Source: Oscillatoria sp. FACHB-1407 (GTDB lineage: Bacteria > Cyanobacteriota > Cyanobacteriia > Elainellales > Elainellaceae). From it: 64,000 nt of DNA. The position numbers and the translations under genes were made by a program. Numbering within the stretch: the stretch's first letter is position 1; each line of letters opens with the position of its first letter. Positions 56,648 to 64,000 of the stretch are shown here, piece by piece. The DNA lies in contig NZ_JACJSA010000004.1 of NCBI RefSeq assembly GCF_014697545.1, positions 348,479 to 412,478 of the forward strand, read 5' to 3'. The notes under the pieces are model-generated. The model was given only the letters and a program-made list of their open reading frames with translations, was not told where the DNA came from and did no database searches.

Positions 56648-56677
56648 AACATCCTTCTAATCAGTTGGATGTTTTTT
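56648..56677 (+). terminator. Probable terminator after the TIR-SLOG operon
   Basis: AACATCC / GGATGTT stem with 12-nt loop followed by TTTTTT, 128 bp after the stop. The rest of the 462-bp spacer up to 56982 has no gene that I can support. Confidence 0.55.
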
Positions 56678-56982
56678 GATGTGAACATCTACTCCATAAC
56701 GTAGATCTTAGTCTTTGCAGTCCTCAACGATGTCAACATCTTTGAGCAACTACCCCAGTCTATAAACATCCTCAAGAGATTCTTACAAGTGTTGAGAGCG
56801 TTGGGTGTTCTTGAGATTTAGAGCCTTCTGAGATATCCGGAAAGTTAGTTGGATTTTGTAAGAAATCTTGACAATACCGATGCCAATCCCGAAATCATTG
56901 GTTAAAATCCTTGCTAAATAAATATCTGAAAGGCTTTCGCGTGAGTACACCTTTACTATCTTGATAAAGAGTACGATAGCCA

Positions 56983-57456
56983 ATGGCTTACTTAGTTGCA
57001 CCTCAATATCCAGAACATCCGTTTCCAATTGAGAGTTCTAATAAAAAGAGGGCTAGGTATCTGGCAGCTAAAAAACTAGAGAACCTGGCTAATGACCCCA
57101 AATCAGGTGTGAAGATGCCTAATGGTTTCGACACCAGGCGATTTGTTGAAGTTGGAAAAGATGCATTCATGCCAAGCAACAAAAGAGAAATCGAACAACA
57201 CGTAAAGTCTCTTACAGTGTTTTGGGAGTCAAAGAAGGAGTCTGATCAGCTTCGTGAAGAATCAAAAAAAGCTTATAAAGATATAGATTTACTATTTGAA
57301 GCAAAAACTTTAACCGAAGAAGAATTTAGCAGAATTCGAAAGAGCCTTGACATTATTGAGAAATATGCAAAATGTTTTTCAGCTTACAAAAAAGCTTCAG
57401 AGAAAGCTGAAGAAGCCAAAAAATATCTTGATGAAAATTTAGATTTGTCAGAATAA
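56983..57456 (+). CDS. Coiled-coil hypothetical protein, partner of TIR gene
   Basis: 157 residues; not recognised. After an N-terminal MAYLVAPQYPEHPFPIESS, the chain is mostly helical and very rich in K and E, with coiled-coil character from about 70 to the end (SKKAYKDIDLLFEAKTLTEE, SEKAEEAKKYLDENL). Only 2 bp separate it from the start of the TIR gene, so they form an operon and are probably translated together. The local AT content is high compared with the housekeeping region, suggesting acquisition by transfer. A sensor or adaptor role for the TIR protein is inference. Confidence 0.75.
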   Translation: MAYLVAPQYPEHPFPIESSNKKRARYLAAKKLENLANDPKSGVKMPNGFDTRRFVEVGKDAFMPSNKREIEQHVKSLTVFWESKKESDQLREESKKAYKDIDLLFEAKTLTEEEFSRIRKSLDIIEKYAKCFSAYKKASEKAEEAKKYLDENLDLSE

Positions 57457-57458
57457 GC

Positions 57459-59618
57459 ATGATAGAAAATCAGAAAGTAAAGCCAGTTTTCTTCTCTGAA
57501 TTTTACGGTGATTCACCGGAAGTAGAAGAAGAATGGCAATGGTTTGATCCACCACTTGACAGAGACACTCCTCTATGCATTGATCCGTTTCAGATACTAA
57601 AAACTAATCACCCTCTTTTTTCTAAATGCAAAAATAAAATCTCATCTTTTTTTGAATTCGCATTCACACTTGCCTCTGAGTCTAATAGAGATTCATCAAA
57701 ATATAAAAAACTCATAAATGACATACTTGTATTTCCAGAAGTAGAAGAGGTCTGTTTAGGTTTCTCCAGAAATGAGAATATAGTTTTTCCTCGAGAGAAA
57801 CGAGGAAGGGGAGTAGGCGGCGAAAGGGTTGCTAAAGCTCTAATTAAGCTATCCCATCCTCCAAAACATTTCGAGCAAATTGAAATTTCAACTAGAGGTA
57901 TTGGAAAAGATTCTATTAGTGATATAACAGCCAATCTTATAAAAAGAGAGTTAATTCAATATACAAGGTATGTTTGCAATAGGATACTTGGTATTAGCGA
58001 CGAAAGTCTTACATGGTGTGTCATAAAAAACTGTGACTTCGACTTCCAAAATTATGAGTGGATTGATCAAGCATTCTATTTACCTATAAATCCTTGTTAT
58101 AGAATTAGGCAGCCAGTCCTTTTAGTTCCAAAAGCTTTTTTACGCGAAACACCTTCTATTAGCTCTGAGCAATTTCTTAAATTTTTTAAGGATACTCGAA
58201 GTGCTATTTTATCTAGCAGAAATGAAAATAAATTAGAACTTGAGAAGGAATCTGAATCAAGAGACGATATTTTAGGGATTAATGATGAGGAAGAAGTTCA
58301 ATTTTTAACGGACGAGAAAATTGCTAATGCATCGGATGAAGCAATTATTAATGAAATCAACAATCGCCCTCATCTTCGAGCAAAACTCATTGAAAAATAT
58401 GTAGAGAATGTTGATAATAATCCAGGCATTTACACACAATATGATTTCGAAAATGATCCTGAAAAGATTCATTTTCCTAGAGTTGTAAGAAAGTGTATCA
58501 GACAAAATCCCTTATCTATTGCTAGTTATTCTAATACAACGGAAGTACATAAGCTTCTCAAGTTCTTGATCCTCAAGCTAAGACTATTTACTGAAGATAG
58601 AGAATTTGAAGGATTTAAGTTTTTATGGAAAATATCAAAAAAATCCGACAATCTTGAATGTCGCTTTCAAGGTCAGCGCTCTATCATAACTCTACTTAGA
58701 AGATTTATAGAAGAATACTGCTATGAGTATGACATGCACGTAATCAAACACACTGACCTTGGGAAAGAACCTGTAGAATTTTTGGTTGCCAGCCCAAGAA
58801 TTAAAGATAAAGTTTTTTTGTTAGCCAATACAGTTGAATATGTAAGTTTCGAAAATGATAGCTTAAAGCAAATACTTGAAAAAATTGATAACGTAAGCCA
58901 TCTTTACTATATTGTTTTTCTCTCAAAAGGAGAACATGATAGTAAAATTCATCAAATCATTCAAGAGGTTGAGACCATTGAGTTTAGCAATACTGACTTC
59001 CATTTACTTTTCATAAATGCAGCTCAAGAGAGAAATTTTAGGACAGATCAGTTGGAGGGTCGATATATCCTAAAAGAAGAAAGAGAGGTATATATTAGCT
59101 ATTCGCGTAAAGATGGTAAAGAAATAAAAGATAGGGTATGTGAAGCCCTCAAAAGTAGAGGTATTACTGCTATTTTTGATGAAAAGGAAATACGATATAA
59201 AGATTCCCTAAAAGATTTCATGCAAAGAATTGGTAGAGGAAAGAGCGTGATAACAATTGTCAGTGATGGGTATTTCAAGTCCAAATATTGCATGAAGGAA
59301 TTACTCGAAATTGAGAGCAATGGAAATTTTGAGAAGAGAGTTTTCCCCTTAGTTTTATCCAATGCGAATATTTATGATGACAAGAAGATAGCTGATTATG
59401 TAGATTTTTGGAAAAACAAATTAGATGAGAAATATAAGACTGGAAGGATTACCAATGAAGCCGATATACAAGATGCACGTTTATATCAAGATATTATTTC
59501 TATGCTGGATAAAATTCTCGACAAACTACGTGACTTTCTGATACGACCTATTGATGAACATATTAGCTCTAATTTTAATGAAGTAATAGGTGCGATTGAG
59601 CAAGAGATGTCGCGTTGA
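57459..59618 (+). CDS. Unknown N-terminal domain fused to C-terminal TIR
   Basis: 719 residues. The first 220 residues hold conserved-looking blocks FSEFYGDSPEVEEEWQWFDP, LCIDPFQILKT, RGVGGERVAKALIKLSH and RGIGKDSISDITANLIKREL; I do not recognise the family, though it looks enzymatic. A helical middle region (about 300-500) follows. Residues 545-690 are a TIR domain: REVYISYSRKDGKEIKDRVC, ITAIFDEKEIRYKDSLKDFM, SVITIVSDGYFKSKYCMKEL, LLEIE with the likely catalytic Glu. Distinctly AT-rich, like its partner, and unlike the flanking genes. Layout fits an NAD+-depleting abortive infection module with an unfamiliar sensor half. Confidence 0.82.
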   Translation: MIENQKVKPVFFSEFYGDSPEVEEEWQWFDPPLDRDTPLCIDPFQILKTNHPLFSKCKNKISSFFEFAFTLASESNRDSSKYKKLINDILVFPEVEEVCLGFSRNENIVFPREKRGRGVGGERVAKALIKLSHPPKHFEQIEISTRGIGKDSISDITANLIKRELIQYTRYVCNRILGISDESLTWCVIKNCDFDFQNYEWIDQAFYLPINPCYRIRQPVLLVPKAFLRETPSISSEQFLKFFKDTRSAILSSRNENKLELEKESESRDDILGINDEEEVQFLTDEKIANASDEAIINEINNRPHLRAKLIEKYVENVDNNPGIYTQYDFENDPEKIHFPRVVRKCIRQNPLSIASYSNTTEVHKLLKFLILKLRLFTEDREFEGFKFLWKISKKSDNLECRFQGQRSIITLLRRFIEEYCYEYDMHVIKHTDLGKEPVEFLVASPRIKDKVFLLANTVEYVSFENDSLKQILEKIDNVSHLYYIVFLSKGEHDSKIHQIIQEVETIEFSNTDFHLLFINAAQERNFRTDQLEGRYILKEEREVYISYSRKDGKEIKDRVCEALKSRGITAIFDEKEIRYKDSLKDFMQRIGRGKSVITIVSDGYFKSKYCMKELLEIESNGNFEKRVFPLVLSNANIYDDKKIADYVDFWKNKLDEKYKTGRITNEADIQDARLYQDIISMLDKILDKLRDFLIRPIDEHISSNFNEVIGAIEQEMSR

Positions 59619-59764
59619 GTCACTTAAATTCTTAGTGATGCAGAGAACTCCTGGCAGCCTTGATACTAAAAGTTTCTGGGGGAAACATGAAAGTCTTTGG
59701 AGCCTGAGTAGACATATTGTTCTACCCAGATTCTAAGGACTGTAGCACGACTAAACTACAGGAG

Positions 59765-59820
59765 TAGCGATCCGTTTTATAAATTGGCGATTCGTTTTAT
59801 AAATTGGCGATCTGTTTTAT
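59765..59820. repeat. Tandem triplet of ttttataaattggcgat units
   Basis: Three units of about 21 bp (gcgatccgttttataaattg, gcgattcgttttataaattg, gcgatctgttttatta). It is the same motif, inverted, as the three copies inside the nuclease gene at 29548-29690. Confidence 0.8.
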
Positions 59821-59845
59821 TACTACACAGCAATCTGATCAATGG

Positions 59846-59990
59846 AAATAATGTTCTTTACTGGCAATGGCTGAAACCCTTGATTTTACGTTGCCGTTTT
59901 CAGCATCTCTCAAAACTAAAGTTCTTTGCTAGAGGCGGTATTCATCCAAAGCCTTCTAAAGTTGATATAAATAAAGTTCTTTACTGTCAC
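59846..59990. repeat. Three spaced copies of a TAAAGTTCTTTACTG motif
   Basis: aataatgttctttactgg near 59847, actaaagttctttgctag near 59915 and aataaagttctttactgt near 59970. Spaced repeats of this size downstream of tniQ resemble TnsB-binding sites at Tn7-like ends, but no clear TGT/ACA boundary was found. The remaining spacer 59619-60298 holds nothing else recognised. Confidence 0.45.
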
Positions 59991-60298
59991 ACAAGTACAA
60001 TTACTTAGTGCAAGTTACGCGAACGAGGCGCTCTCAAGTAAAATCCAAAACCTTTCTTAGATTGACTTTTACGGAGTTCTACCTGTTCACCAAAATCTCT
60101 AAAGCTTGCTTATAATAGTTCAATCTATGTAGCAGCTAGCAGCAATCAATCGATAGATTTAGTGTGAAAACATGAAATGCCATCATACTCTGGCAATTGA
60201 AACCTGCAGAACATGTAATTTGCACAACTTCTTATAAATACTTTACGCATTTCTCCTGGTAATCGTGATGAATACTCTTCGAGAAACGCAAGCTAATT

Positions 60299-62260
60299 CT
60301 ATCCGAGAATAGAGTGAAGTTGAGCTAGAGCACTATCAATAGCTTCTTGTACCTCCTTTAAGTGTGAAACAGAGTTTTCAGAACTATGAAAGCTAACTTT
60401 CATAACAAATAATCTTCTGGATGGAAGGATTCCCGCTTCTTGAAATTGTTTCATTGTCCAGTGAATTCGACGAATAGCGGCTTCTGCAATGGTTTCTGTG
60501 AATTCATCAAGGCTTTGCTTTGTTAAGGGCAATTTCGATAGATTATCTCTGATTTGTCCACGCCGTCCTATTTTTCTAGAAATTCCTTCTATTGTGATAC
60601 GTTTAGGACGCGACGTATCATTTAGTAAACGTTGTCCTGCATCGCGAACTAGCAGCGCTAGTTCACAGTCGATTTCTTCCCATTCTCTTACAGTTAGTTT
60701 CTTAGGGGGTATTACTTTATTCTTATTAGCTGGAAAATTAGCATCCAGCCAATCTCTGTCATATCCATATAGAAAAAGATAGGCTTTTAGGTGTTTCTCT
60801 CTAAAATAGCTTCTGGTTTTATCTGAATTTTCTAATTTAACCCCTAAAAGCTCTTCCCTATATTTCTTCCGTAGATCATCTATGCTTTCTTTAACTAGAT
60901 CTTTCTCTGAGTAATCAACAGACCTTACTTCCTTTGTACCCTGCCTAGATAAATCAAGACCTAATCGAAAAGCGTACTTCTCAAGCGTCGTTCCCGCCAT
61001 GCGGAATACTCTCTTGATCTCGAACAGCGTTATATTTGGGTCACTCCAAAATTGGGTGAATTTTTGTTCCCATTGCTCTCCATATTCTACAACTCTAGAA
61101 TATCGAAATCTATCTTCTGGTACTTTGTCAGGACCAAACCGATAATAAGAAAAACCGCACTTACACTTAAATAATCCTGTTGGCTGACGTCTGGAACTAC
61201 CATTCTTGTGTCTAATCAACTGATACTCCTCAATCACGGGTGAATTGAAGAATTTACAAGCATGATTCAAGCAAGGCCAAGGCCCGTCACCAAAAGGTTT
61301 AATTTCAAGAGGTAAGTCAAAGAAATCTTTGACCGAATACCCTAGAAATCTTATCAAGAGCAGGTGGCATAGTGGATTGAGTGCTGTTTGCCTAGTTCCG
61401 ATTTGTAATATCTGATTAAGCCATCTCTCAATAATTTTCTCTTCTATCTCACAACCAAGTTGCTGAAGTATCTCCCTTCCATAAAACTCTTTGAAGCATT
61501 TTACCAATTTATCTATACTAACTACTTTACCCCTACTAGATATTGAAAATCCCTTCTCAGCAAGTAACCTACGATAAGTTTGGGCTAAGGAATCTAATCC
61601 AGGAGCCAAATTTTGCTGACTTAATAACCAAGAAATATCCTGTGCTAGGTTGAGTAAGGTAATATGCTTGGAGTTTGATAAATCTATAGGACGTGCTGGT
61701 ACAGCTTGTATTTCATTTTCAGCTACAAAATAATAGGATCGTCTGTTCTCAGTTCTGGGATTAATATGGCTTCTATCCAAAAAAATTTTATGGATAGAAC
61801 ATACCTCCATCCCTACACATTGATGTGAACGGTGCCAGTAAGTCTCATCAAATTCTCTTCTATCATTTTCCACACAGAATGAACAAAATTTGAGTTTCTC
61901 CTGTTGCTGACTTTTTGATATCCCTAATCGAGCATAAATTTTCATGCCGTTACCGTACGTCATATCATTGCGCGTAAGAGCAATCTGTTCAGATCTAGCG
62001 AAAGGAATGTATAGAGGTAGTAGAGTTCCTTCGTCAATGAGTTGATTGACATTGTACGGATGTCCAGAGGGCAGAGTGCTGACAAAATCTTCAAGATGAC
62101 TGGGAAAATCAACGACCGCCTTAACGAGGGTACCAAATAGGCTTTTTGGTAGGTCATGCTCAGCTGGATAACGTAATACTTCTTGATAACGTCCAAACAG
62201 GCTATAAAGCAGTTCGTCAGGATAGCGGTTTAAACAAAACCCAAGAGTATGTTTTGTCAT
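60299..62260 (-). CDS. tnsD: TniQ/TnsD-type target selection protein
   Basis: 653 residues from ATG 62260; a TTG 39 bp upstream is less likely. N-terminal TniQ signature NRYPDELLYSLFGRYQEVLR with zinc-ribbon cysteines (KFCSFCVEND, SHQCVGMEVCSIH) at about residues 130-165, and a second cysteine cluster WPCLNHACKFF / KCKCGFSYYRFG near 345-390. The long C-terminal half is typical of TnsD rather than short TniQ of CRISPR-associated elements, so site-specific DNA recognition is expected. It follows tnsC with a 50-bp gap. Target site not identifiable here. Confidence 0.88.
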   Translation of the reverse strand: MTKHTLGFCLNRYPDELLYSLFGRYQEVLRYPAEHDLPKSLFGTLVKAVVDFPSHLEDFVSTLPSGHPYNVNQLIDEGTLLPLYIPFARSEQIALTRNDMTYGNGMKIYARLGISKSQQQEKLKFCSFCVENDRREFDETYWHRSHQCVGMEVCSIHKIFLDRSHINPRTENRRSYYFVAENEIQAVPARPIDLSNSKHITLLNLAQDISWLLSQQNLAPGLDSLAQTYRRLLAEKGFSISSRGKVVSIDKLVKCFKEFYGREILQQLGCEIEEKIIERWLNQILQIGTRQTALNPLCHLLLIRFLGYSVKDFFDLPLEIKPFGDGPWPCLNHACKFFNSPVIEEYQLIRHKNGSSRRQPTGLFKCKCGFSYYRFGPDKVPEDRFRYSRVVEYGEQWEQKFTQFWSDPNITLFEIKRVFRMAGTTLEKYAFRLGLDLSRQGTKEVRSVDYSEKDLVKESIDDLRKKYREELLGVKLENSDKTRSYFREKHLKAYLFLYGYDRDWLDANFPANKNKVIPPKKLTVREWEEIDCELALLVRDAGQRLLNDTSRPKRITIEGISRKIGRRGQIRDNLSKLPLTKQSLDEFTETIAEAAIRRIHWTMKQFQEAGILPSRRLFVMKVSFHSSENSVSHLKEVQEAIDSALAQLHSILG

Positions 62261-62310
62261 TTGATTATGATCTAGAGAAACTTTTGATTGTGCTTGCAAA
62301 TTCTAGAAAC

Positions 62311-63888
62311 CTAAACAGGCGATCGCACATAACCTGCTTCTACAAGAGATTTGTGATAAGGGGTTGAGCCATCTTCAGCTTTGAATGATGCGATTTCCAA
62401 AAGGCTTTTTCCTGTAAAATCCACATCGAATGATTGAGTTTCAGACTCTGCTACTTGCAAGGAAGTAGAGCCTCCTTTTCCTTCTTGCATTTCATCAGCG
62501 GAATTCTGTTCGGGCTGTGTCGTATCCTCTTCCGAATCGCTCTGCTCCTGCTCAGCTTGAGTTTCTGGCGATGCAACGTTGATATTTTGATCCATCAATT
62601 TCCTGTGAATTTTCTTGATGAATGATTCTTTATCTATGAAAATATCCTCATAGTCCTCAAGAGCGTCCCAATCTTTGGCTCTAAGAGCCTTGAGCATTGG
62701 ACCTGGTAGATTCAAATCGTCTTTTGCTGCCGATCGGATCATTCCAACTGTAATTTTCTCAACCCCGGAGACGATCGCTCGAATCTGAGCAAGCATGTAG
62801 ATCTTGACAGCGAAATCTATAATGCCAAAGCTCTCTTCGTGAAGCGCATTTTTTAGCTTCCGAGTTAAGGGAGAGACCTGTGTAGTGTACTGATATTTCC
62901 AAATGGACTCTACAAACAAATCCCAGCACTCATCCAAATCCATCGGCTCCCAAACAGCGTCTCCTAAGCCAGCACCACGACGCGTCTGATGCATCTTCCT
63001 ACTCAAAATTGATTTTGCTCTAGGAGTGCCGACAAGTACTACTGGAATTTGCATTCTATTTCTCAGTTCAACAAAGAAATCTAGCATTTCTTCATGACCG
63101 CCACTTTTTAACTTACTTAAGAATTGAATTTCATCGACTACTAATACGCCAATGCAATGTATAGCAGCTATACGAGCCATATCTGGAACCATGTCCCTAG
63201 CTGCTCGTTTATCTTTGCAGTAACGGGAATAGTAGTCTGTTCCCAATAGACTATCAATCGCTTTAAAGAAACTGAGAACAAGACCCTTAATTGAACCATC
63301 GTAAGGGCAATCAAGTTTGAGCCATACAATTTGTTTAAAGATGAAATCTTTACCCTTGTAATGAGTGTGGCAGATTACTTGCGGAAACCAAAGTAGAATT
63401 TCCTCAATAGTGCTTGTTTTCCCCATACCAGGTGTACCTAGAAATGTGAATCCCGCAAGTTTAGAGCGCCGAGATTTTTCTTTAAAGGGTTCACCGCGAC
63501 GTAAGGCTTCCACCTTAGAATTTACATCTCGAAAGTGTTTTGGAGAGAGAGGATTACGATGTCTCAATCCTCCACGAATGAGTCGCTCAAATTTAGAGAA
63601 AATATCTGTATGGATATGCCAAGGCTTAAAAATGTCAAATAACGAGAGCGTTAAATGAATACGGTCGTGAGGTGGTAGATTTCGTTCCTCCTCGTCATAA
63701 TCAGGTGAGCAAATCAAAGCCATTCCTTGTTCTTCCTCTGACAAGGTAGGAGGAAGAGGTTCAATCAGTGGATTGTCTCGATAAATAGAAACAGTTTGCT
63801 CATTGTACACAGCATCAACAACATCCCCCATTAGAAGAGCGGAAGGTTCCTTACTCATTGATTCCTGGACGACTGATTTTTTCTTCAT
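62311..63888 (-). CDS. tnsC: TnsC-type AAA+ transposition ATPase
   Basis: 525 residues, long like Tn7 TnsC. Walker A FTFLGTPGMGKTSTIEEILL near residue 150 and Walker B IGVLVVDEIQFLSKL near 245; sensor region PVVLVGTPRAKSILSRKM. N-terminal basic region and C-terminal acidic low-complexity tail (EQEQSDSEEDTTQPEQ) ending SLVEAGYVRSPV. TnsC links target-bound TniQ/TnsD to the TnsA/TnsB transposase. The transposase genes would be expected upstream, which is beyond the right edge of the window. Start ATG preceded by AAAGAG. Confidence 0.9.
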   Translation of the reverse strand: MKKKSVVQESMSKEPSALLMGDVVDAVYNEQTVSIYRDNPLIEPLPPTLSEEEQGMALICSPDYDEEERNLPPHDRIHLTLSLFDIFKPWHIHTDIFSKFERLIRGGLRHRNPLSPKHFRDVNSKVEALRRGEPFKEKSRRSKLAGFTFLGTPGMGKTSTIEEILLWFPQVICHTHYKGKDFIFKQIVWLKLDCPYDGSIKGLVLSFFKAIDSLLGTDYYSRYCKDKRAARDMVPDMARIAAIHCIGVLVVDEIQFLSKLKSGGHEEMLDFFVELRNRMQIPVVLVGTPRAKSILSRKMHQTRRGAGLGDAVWEPMDLDECWDLFVESIWKYQYTTQVSPLTRKLKNALHEESFGIIDFAVKIYMLAQIRAIVSGVEKITVGMIRSAAKDDLNLPGPMLKALRAKDWDALEDYEDIFIDKESFIKKIHRKLMDQNINVASPETQAEQEQSDSEEDTTQPEQNSADEMQEGKGGSTSLQVAESETQSFDVDFTGKSLLEIASFKAEDGSTPYHKSLVEAGYVRSPV

Positions 63889-63905
63889 CTCTTTTGTCTC
63901 AGGAC

Positions 63906-64000
63906 TTACGCAGTTGGAAGAACGAAACGAGGAGCAGCCAAATAAGCTCGAATGGCATCCCGTACGATCGCCGACTTTGCCTCATACCAACTGACCCCTG
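63906..64000 (-). CDS. C-terminal fragment of an unidentified ORF at the window edge
   Basis: On the minus strand the frame is open from the edge to a TAA at 63906-63908 and reads VSWYEAKSAIVRDAIRAYLA then APRFVLPTA. The gene lies upstream of tnsC and could be the end of a transposase, but 30 residues are too few to say. It stops 17 bp before the tnsC start. Confidence 0.4.
   Translation of the reverse strand, partial: GVSWYEAKSAIVRDAIRAYLAAPRFVLPTA

Noticed and set aside
59619..64000. CRISPR-associated transposon (CAST)
   Set aside because: TniQ is of the long TnsD type, and no Cas12k, Cascade gene or array is visible; the window does end before the transposase genes.
1..64000. tRNA or rRNA genes
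   Set aside because: No T-loop GTTCRANNC context with a matching acceptor stem, and no rRNA-like segment, was found by eye; a tRNAscan run could overturn this.

Overview
The window reads as a piece of a cyanobacterial chromosome, probably from a filamentous or otherwise large-genome species. The octamer GCGATCGC (HIP1) is scattered through genes and spacers. Intergenic heptamer tandem repeats, GATCCCCC-type repeats and small MITE-like palindromes are frequent. The protein types also fit: PAS sensors, a two-TM FtsH, DciA, surface-exported CHAT proteins and STAND/WD40 proteins. I cannot name the species, and I found no rRNA, tRNA or CRISPR array.

Left part (1-24 kb) is mostly housekeeping. It starts with the 3' end of a sirohydrochlorin chelatase gene, followed by a PAS histidine kinase and a PAS-Crp/FNR regulator. 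Most of a wobble-uridine (cmo5U34) tRNA modification pathway follows: cmoB at 3.7 kb, then a minus-strand run of two U32-family genes (TrhP-like) and cmoA at 8.4-11.7 kb. An orphan NrtA/CmpA-like Tat lipoprotein lies between them. Next come an AT-hook-like basic protein, a YfcG-type GST, an EamA transporter, ftsH, two related secretion-neutral beta-rich proteins facing a PAS-LuxR regulator, dciA and small conserved hypotheticals.

Middle part (24-42 kb) is accessory. A NACHT/pentapeptide-repeat STAND protein and a DUF559 nuclease are bracketed by GATCCCCC repeats. They are followed by a restriction-like nuclease whose 5' end is built from short repeats, a lone minimal nucleotidyltransferase and an IS200 TnpA relic. 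A three-gene two-partner secretion operon comes next: two very large TpsA proteins, each ending in a CHAT (caspase-like) domain with intact His and Cys, and one TpsB outer-membrane porin.

Right part (42-64 kb) is an immune-type island. Four separate loci carry TIR domains: TIR followed by STAND-WD40 and TPR genes; TIR-FGE/SUMF1, whose C-terminus looks like a DGR variable region; a 2-deoxyribosyltransferase-like/NUDIX gene overlapping a TIR-TIR-SLOG gene; and a coiled-coil gene followed by an unknown domain fused to TIR. Decayed IS630 and integrase genes lie among them. The right border carries tniQ/tnsD-like and tnsC genes of a Tn7-like element, so some of this island may be its cargo. The strongest candidates for an undescribed system are the deoxyribosyltransferase-NUDIX/TIR-SLOG pair, the AT-rich coiled-coil/TIR pair, and the exported CHAT operon.
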